The notes under the pieces were generated by a model that saw only the letters and a list, made by a program, of their open reading frames with translations, searched no databases and had not been told where the DNA came from. A stretch of DNA of 64,000 nt from Phylloscopus collybita (Eukaryota > Chordata > Aves > Passeriformes > Phylloscopidae), in the NCBI GenBank assembly GCA_027886175.1, contig JAJNNQ010000003.1, positions 24,345,501 through 24,409,500 of the forward strand, given 5' to 3'. Shown here one piece after another: positions 59,701 to 64,000 of the stretch (position 1 is the stretch's first letter; each line of letters begins with the position of its first letter). The position numbers and the translations under genes are program-made.

Positions 59701-60603
59701 CCAGAGACCACCACACAAAGTCCCTCCTCTGGGAACAGATGTGGAAACACAAGGTAGTTTATATTATGTGACCTTGTGTACCAAGGAAGTGCCTGGGAAC
59801 AGAATTTCCCAAAACCAAAACATGGCAGGCACGAAGCATGGCAACATGGGGAAAAACATCTTAGCTTACAAATAGCATGACCTTGTTTACCACCTCTGTC
59901 CTGGGAACAGAATTTCCAGAAACCAAAACATGGCAGGCACAAACTGTGGCTACAATCTCCCAGGCACTCTGCTGCATGGGCAGAAGCTGATCTGTGGGGA
60001 GCCACACCTCCCTGCCTCGGTGCTGCTGTCAGTGCCTGCAGAAGCCCCAGTTTGCTCCTCCCTCCCACTGATGGGCAACCCTCGAGTAGTTTATTTTTTA
60101 AAACTGGGAAGCACCCACTTGCTTTACAATGAAAACAAGGGGAAACAACCACCCCTGCCAACAGCAGCAGCTGAGGGGTGCAGCCAGCGTGAGGATGGAG
60201 GAGAAGGGAGAGGCCAGCATACCTGAGACACCTTCCTGACCACGTCGCTGCCCACCAGGAAGCCCTGTGCGTAGGAGCGCGCCGCGATGAAGGCTCGGGT
60301 GGCCTTCACCTTCAGGTCCCTGGGCACCTCCCCGAAGGGTCTGTGCTGCTCGGCGTGTTTGACCATGCAGTCCAGGTACTCGTCTGTGATGTGGTACTGG
60401 GGGTTCAGCAGCTTGAAGAGCCTCTCCAGCAGCCGTGTCCAGAACTCGTTGAGGGCCTCTTCCAAGTTGATGTTGGAGCTGCGGTAGTAGCGGCGCAGCT
60501 CGCTGTACAAGTCCTTGAAGACCTTCACGTTCTGAGTGTACAATTCTCCGTACATGCTTGGAAAGGCATCGTAAAGGGCCTTTTCTGACTTGTTCAACAA
60601 ATC
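35576..60603 (-). CDS. GPC1: GPC1, glypican-1 (5' exons beyond right edge)
   Basis: Glypican-1 is a GPI-anchored heparan sulfate proteoglycan and a co-receptor for growth factors such as FGFs. Seven coding exons correspond to human exons 3-9: 60223-60603, 44371-44536, 41722-41852, 38128-38247, 37546-37679, 36289-36464 and 35576-35796. They encode about 442 residues with all phases consistent. Diagnostic matches to human GPC1 are the exon 8 block from [10 protein letters not shown] to [24 protein letters not shown], and the SGSGSGD glycosaminoglycan attachment cluster. A KKRRGK cluster sits where a nuclear-localisation signal has been reported in mammalian GPC1. N-glycosylation sequons include NKS (exon 3, aligned with the human NDS) and NLT (exon 7). 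The C-terminus is hydrophobic ([12 protein letters not shown]), as needed for GPI attachment. The signal peptide and N-terminal exons 1-2 are outside the window. Confidence 0.97.
35797..36288. other. GPC1 intron 8
   Basis: A GC-rich intron of about 0.5 kb between exons 8 and 9. No feature was recognised. Confidence 0.6.
36289..36464 (-). CDS. GPC1: GPC1 exon 8
   Basis: The acceptor is ctccccag and the donor GACACAA|gtgagt. It encodes 58 residues from [13 protein letters not shown] to NDVDFQDT and is nearly identical to human GPC1. It is the most conserved part of the gene. Confidence 0.98.
36465..37545. other. GPC1 intron 7
   Basis: About 1.1 kb between exons 7 and 8. No repeat or further exon was recognised. 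Confidence 0.6.
37546..37679 (-). CDS. GPC1: GPC1 exon 7
   Basis: The acceptor is ttgcttacag and the donor GGGCAG|gtatgg. It encodes [20 protein letters not shown], then [20 protein letters not shown] and TKG. It aligns with human AKAQLRDVQDFWISLPGTLC and DDRCWNGMARG. An NLT sequon is present here and not in the human segment as I recall it. Confidence 0.94.
38128..38247 (-). CDS. GPC1: GPC1 exon 6
   Basis: 40 codons; acceptor ttttcag, donor GATGCTG|gtgggt. It encodes [20 protein letters not shown] then [27 protein letters not shown] and the basic cluster match human GPC1; the rest is divergent. It was found by codon search, as the exon is masked by a read-through reading frame. Confidence 0.92.
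38248..41721. other. GPC1 intron 5
   Basis: About 3.5 kb between exons 5 and 6. A possible solo LTR lies at about 40045-40310. Otherwise nothing was recognised. Confidence 0.6.
40045..40310 (+). mobile_element. Possible solo LTR
   Basis: A TATA-like ataaaag at 40151 is followed 72 bp later by AATAAA at 40223. The segment can be bounded by TG (tgtgaactg) and CA (gctgtgaca). This spacing of TATA box and poly(A) signal is LTR-like. No clear target-site duplication was seen, so the boundaries are guesses. Confidence 0.3.
41722..41852 (-). CDS. GPC1: GPC1 exon 5
   Basis: The acceptor is ttcccccag and the donor AGCAAG|gtagga. It encodes [18 protein letters not shown] then [18 protein letters not shown] and ends DSVTSK. 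It aligns with human GVESVIGSVHTWLAEAINAL. Confidence 0.96.
41853..44370. other. GPC1 intron 4
   Basis: About 2.5 kb between exons 4 and 5. It contains a possible LTR-like segment at about 43400-43760 and a small inverted repeat at 43338-43362. No further exon was seen. Confidence 0.55.
43400..43760 (-). mobile_element. Possible LTR-like segment
   Basis: On the minus strand the segment runs from a GC-rich part to a run ending ctttaattaaaacctttttgc, with an ATTAAA signal. That composition resembles avian retroviral LTR ends. No terminal repeat pair or target duplication was identified. Confidence 0.25.
44371..44536 (-). CDS. GPC1: GPC1 exon 4
   Basis: The acceptor is tccccacag and the donor ATGG|gtaaga. 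It encodes [17 protein letters not shown] through [16 protein letters not shown], with six Cys of the conserved glypican disulfide set. Confidence 0.97.
46990..47160. repeat. 15 bp minisatellite
   Basis: About 11 imperfect copies of cactgccaccagcca, with ccctgtcaccagcca variants, becoming irregular at the right end. Because 15 is a multiple of 3, open frames run through it, but there is no sign it is coding. Confidence 0.93.
53049..53078. repeat. A-rich tract
   Basis: Two A runs of about 13-14 separated by a single G, in a GPC1 intron. Confidence 0.93.
56079..56705. repeat. About 40 bp minisatellite, roughly 15 copies
   Basis: Tandem units of 36-41 bp with the core gcagtgagatctctggtcac followed by agtgagcatctctctggg. 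Unit length varies mainly by a ct dinucleotide. Some units carry agtgtgcat or agtgaacat, and these variants recur in blocks, suggesting higher-order duplication. It lies within GPC1 intron 3. Confidence 0.95.
59355..59960. mobile_element. Duplicated LTR-like block
   Basis: Two diverged copies of a roughly 180-200 bp unit lie in tandem, starting near 59366 and 59566. Both carry tgtcgctgt.ggacac, attcagaaggctgcgg, ttagaggtgggacc and ctattggtcac or ccattggtcag. A second, shorter duplication follows: cctgggaacagaatttcc and aaaccaaaacatggcaggcac occur at about 59791-59831 and 59900-59941. It resembles internally repeated avian retroviral LTRs, but the family is not identified. Confidence 0.4.
60223..60603 (-). 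CDS. GPC1: GPC1 exon 3
   Basis: 127 codons, phase 0 at both ends; acceptor ttatttccag, donor CTCAG|gtatgc. It runs from [10 protein letters not shown] to [10 protein letters not shown]. It contains [29 protein letters not shown] and [14 protein letters not shown] of the helical glypican core. Confidence 0.97.
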
Positions 60604-63600
60604 CTGGAAATAACCTGGAAGACGAGAAAAAGGAGAGGTGATGTATCAGTCAGGCAAGCTGGAATCCAGCAGGCTTTGTCATCTGGCAGCACAAGTCACT
60701 ACTCTGAGAAAAGAGAAGGGCCCTAACAGGGCTTTTCCTCCAACCACCATTACCCACACTCAGATCTGAGCCTTAGCCATGAAGACAGAAGGAGGAGCCC
60801 CTCGACCCCATGCTGGAGAACCCTGGTCTGGGCCTCTCCAGCTCTTCTGGCAGCCTCACTTGGAAGCAAAGCTGGGTCTCTTTTCTGACTCCACAAGGTG
60901 TCACTTGTAAGTTTTCTTCACACAAACCCTAAGCTGCCACATGTTATTTCCAAAGCCCTGGTGAGATGAAGCAGGGCTGCCAGCAGGGTGCCAACCCTTC
61001 CCAGGAACATCCCTGGTGGTGGCAGCCAGGCTGGCTCTGGGCACAGCCAGAGCCCCCAGGTGCAGTGTCAGGAACAGGCACATCCTCCTGGGGATTCCAA
61101 GGCAGGGCTGTACCTGAGTGGTTTTTAACCAAGGCAAACATTAACTGAGGTTCTCATTCCATTTGCTTACTTGGGTGTGCACCCTGCTTTTGTTTCAGCA
61201 TAAATAATGGAGTGGTTTTACACCCCTGGTTCAGTGGTCTCAGATGTGACAGAAATGTGACTCTCCTGCTACACACAGCAGGGTAAGAATGACAGATTTG
61301 ACTCCTCCCTTACCAGCATCTTTAGGTATTTCCATCATCTCAACTGCCAGCTACCTTCAGGCTGAGACTGCACAGTAGGGAACTCATAGCAGGATTGGCC
61401 TGATCCAATTAATAGATTTACATAAGCAACTTTAATCATCATTGAAGTCAGTGAGAGGAAAAATAATTTAAATAATAATTTTAATTTCAATTACATTTGT
61501 ACTTTTAGGGTCTTTTTGAAACAAACCTGATTAAACTATTCTTTAAATCTAAATTACTTTTTTTTTTGGTGATGTGTGATAAGCTCTAGTTGGAAGGAAA
61601 CTGTTATTCAATTGAAATCAAACAGCATGTACTTAGGTACATAAATTAACTTCATGGGGCTAGACATATAAGAAAAGAAAGAGAAGCTCCTGAAAAATGC
61701 ATACTGCATGTACAAAGCTGTATTAAACAAAGTATTTTTGATGGAATGGTGCTGACTACAATTAAGGCCCTCTAAAATTGTAGAACTAGTAAAGCTCAGA
61801 TCCATGAGTCTTGCTTATATTCACTGACTAAGAAGGGCCATACAAGCTTTCCTATATTAATAATCTCTCATTGGTTCATCTGATTTGAATGAAGCTAAAA
61901 CTTAACAAGTGAATTGACCAAGTGAAAAGAACCCTCTGCATCTGCACCACAGGTTGCTAATACTGAAAATTCCTGTGCTATTTTAACAAAGCAACACCAA
62001 GCATCAATAGTCTGGCCTTTTCCAGCCACTGTCATGTGCTGCTTAATAGATGAAAATTTGATCCAAGAGATTTTTGTTTTTAAAAGATTGTGAGCAAACC
62101 AGGTCTTAGCAGTAGTCTGGTTTAATTACTTCTGCAGAATGTAAAAATCTGTTATCTGGAGTGCTGACTAAAAACCGGTTTTCAAATGTACTTGGGGAGA
62201 AATTAATTCTTATTCAACGTGACTGGGTTGGAAGTTTGTATCTTGTTTAACCATTTTTACTGGAATCCCTCCATCTCTCAAATGACTGATCATGCACCAT
62301 CCCATTAAAACTGGGTTTGTCCCTGCAGACATCAGGTGTCAGGGCATCAAAGTCACCTGTGACCTTGCAATGGGGGGTTCTCAATAGGGAAAAAAGACAA
62401 AAACTGATCCCAGCAGATTAGAAAAAAGAGATGCTGCACTCACCTGCAGCAGAAACAAAACACAAAGTTTCTCTGATGCTGATGAGGTGTCTAAAAGCTC
62501 TTCCCTACCTTCATGTATCACTCCAAACAGCGCTGGTTGCCCAGTCACAAGTTAATTAAACTTAGCTCAAACACTCTCCCTTGTGTAATCAGTGTTCTTT
62601 TCTGTGTGACAAGAGACACGAACTGAACAATTTGCTCAGCAATCAAGGTAGGACGTGCAGCCTTGCACTCACCATCAGGAGGAAGAAAACACCAACAAAC
62701 ACGGCCCAATTTTTCAATTCAAGGCAAAATTACTTCCTTTGTTTTGCTACAAGAGGAACAAGATGTATATCTCCCTGTCAAAAAATTGGATACTGCTCTC
62801 AAAAAAAGTCAGAGCTAATTAAGGGCTGATGAACTGTTACTTCTCACCCAAGTGAGGGAACACCGATTACAGCCAATTCATTTGTGGCTGGTTCTCACAA
62901 AGTTCTTCTGGATTTCACACACTGAGGGAAAAAAAAATCTACACTAGCCAGGGAAAATTAATTAGCAATTAAGTCTACACGTGTTTGTGATGAATGGCTG
63001 ACCTGGCAGGGAATTTAATGCCCATTTTGCAGCATCAGAAGGTACCACAAAGTGAGGTTTGTCAAGAGGGATGTTTTTGTTCCTGTTCTTCAGCACAGTG
63101 TCAGCTGAGATCTCCCAGTAACACTGCATCTTCTCCTCAACCCTCCCTGCCTGCTAATGCCCAACCTTTTAATGAGTTTAGACACATGTCATAGATTAAG
63201 GACAGGCAGGGCCTTGGGATAAGACAACTTCCTGAAGCACAGGTGCCATTCCACCTTCATTTCAGGTAGAAGGAATTATTTATTTGAGGGGGAGCAGCCC
63301 ATTACCTGTAGCCATGGTGGGTGGGGGACTCTAAGGGAATGGGATGCTCCAAGTCTCCAATAATGCAGCTGTCCCACTGCTCCCACCAGAAGTTACCAGG
63401 AACAGGGCCAGCAGGGCCCTTTGGATGTATCAGCTCCCACTTGCTCCCCACTGCTGGCTCTGCCCTGGCTCCCAGAGCATGACTGGAGTGCTGAGCTCGG
63501 GCTATGAGCACATGGAGCACCCAGGTCACAGGCTGGACACAGCCCTGAGGCCCCTGAGCCCCATTCCCTGTGCCAGCAGCAAGCTCAAGCCAGGGTCTGC

Positions 63601-64000
63601 ACTCAGGCACTGTAGCACAGGGCTTTGTCACCTGGGGAATAGCAGGGATGGAGGTAAAGGGCTCACAAGGAGCTGGTGCTACAGCTGGAAAGCCCTTCTG
63701 GCTCCAGGAGGCACCACTGCCCTCCCATCCCTGGGGGCAGCAACACAGCTGAGGTGGCTCAGCAGAGGTCACCTCCCCTCTGGAAGGAAGCATTTGCTTC
63801 CACTCTGAGTCACAAGAAAGCAGCTACAGTTTCTGTGCACCTGTGCTGAAAACCTCAGCTTCTGTGAGCCCCAGGAACTTGCCAAGTACCAGCCAGAGAC
63901 ACCTCCCTGGGAGGCACCTGCTAAGTTCATGACTGGCCTTCCCCTCTTCCAAAAATTTTTCTTCAGGAGCCATTGACAGGTGAGTCCTTCCTCACCACTG
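60604..64000. other. GPC1 intron 2, part
   Basis: About 3.4 kb upstream of GPC1 exon 3, reaching the right edge. An AT-rich stretch at about 61380-62330 is rich in taat and attaat motifs and differs from the GC-rich flanks. GPC1 exon 2 was not found here and should lie further right. Confidence 0.6.

Larger units (their letters stand above)
44537..60222. other. GPC1 intron 3
   Basis: About 15.7 kb, the largest intron in the window. It contains the 15 bp minisatellite (46990-47160), an A tract (53049-53078), the 40 bp minisatellite (56079-56705) and the duplicated LTR-like block (59355-59960). Long ORFs at 44500-45316 and 45794-46636 (minus) lack domains and look like chance frames in GC-rich sequence. 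AT-rich islands near 48690-48780, 49300-49400 and 54600-55500 could be regulatory. Confidence 0.6.

Noticed and set aside
35576..60603. Assignment to GPC2, GPC4 or GPC6 instead of GPC1
   Set aside because: The [16 protein letters not shown] block, the SGSGSGD cluster, the C-terminal tail ending LWR (human RWR) and the adjacent DUSP28 all fit GPC1 best.

Overview
The window is vertebrate and almost certainly avian. It carries several chicken-repeat-1 (CR1) LINE 3' ends, whose hallmark is an acagaatcatagaat-type terminus followed by ggttggaagagacctt, and its four recognisable genes have compact introns and CpG-rich first exons. No bacterial, plasmid or CRISPR features were seen. The species cannot be fixed from sequence alone. 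LTR-like pieces would fit many bird lineages.

Layout. (1) 1-8.34 kb: PARL, the mitochondrial inner-membrane rhomboid protease, on the minus strand. Seven coding exons (1-7) are present. The exons with the catalytic Ser and His lie beyond the left edge. (2) 8.34-12.6 kb: a divergent intergenic region with the PARL CpG island, three evenly spaced ATGGCGGC (YY1-type) motifs and two CR1 fragments. (3) 12.6-25 kb: a claudin gene on the plus strand, closest to claudin-15 and claudin-10 by memory-based comparison. It has two mutually exclusive first coding exons (1a, 1b) that share exons 2-5. (4) 26.9-28.5 kb: DUSP28, an atypical dual-specificity phosphatase, on the minus strand in two exons and tail-to-tail with the claudin. 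(5) 28.5-35.6 kb: an intergenic region with a CR1 fragment and an isolated CpG-rich block. (6) 35.6-60.6 kb: GPC1 (glypican-1) on the minus strand. Its last seven coding exons are present, and the first exons lie off the right edge. The introns hold two minisatellites and several LTR-like segments. (7) 60.6-64 kb: GPC1 intron sequence.

All exon junctions were placed by hand from GT/AG sites. Every junction keeps the reading frame, and each coding exon length agrees with its phase. The genes do not form one pathway. PARL acts in mitochondria, the claudin in tight junctions, DUSP28 in the cytosol or nucleus, and GPC1 at the cell surface as a GPI-anchored heparan sulfate proteoglycan.

The most interesting item is the claudin. 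It sits between genes that are on different chromosomes in human (PARL on 3q27; DUSP28 and GPC1 on 2q37), where I know of no human claudin. It reproduces the alternative-first-exon design known from CLDN10, while the shared body looks more like CLDN15. Human ANKMY1, which lies between GPC1 and DUSP28, is not detectable here.
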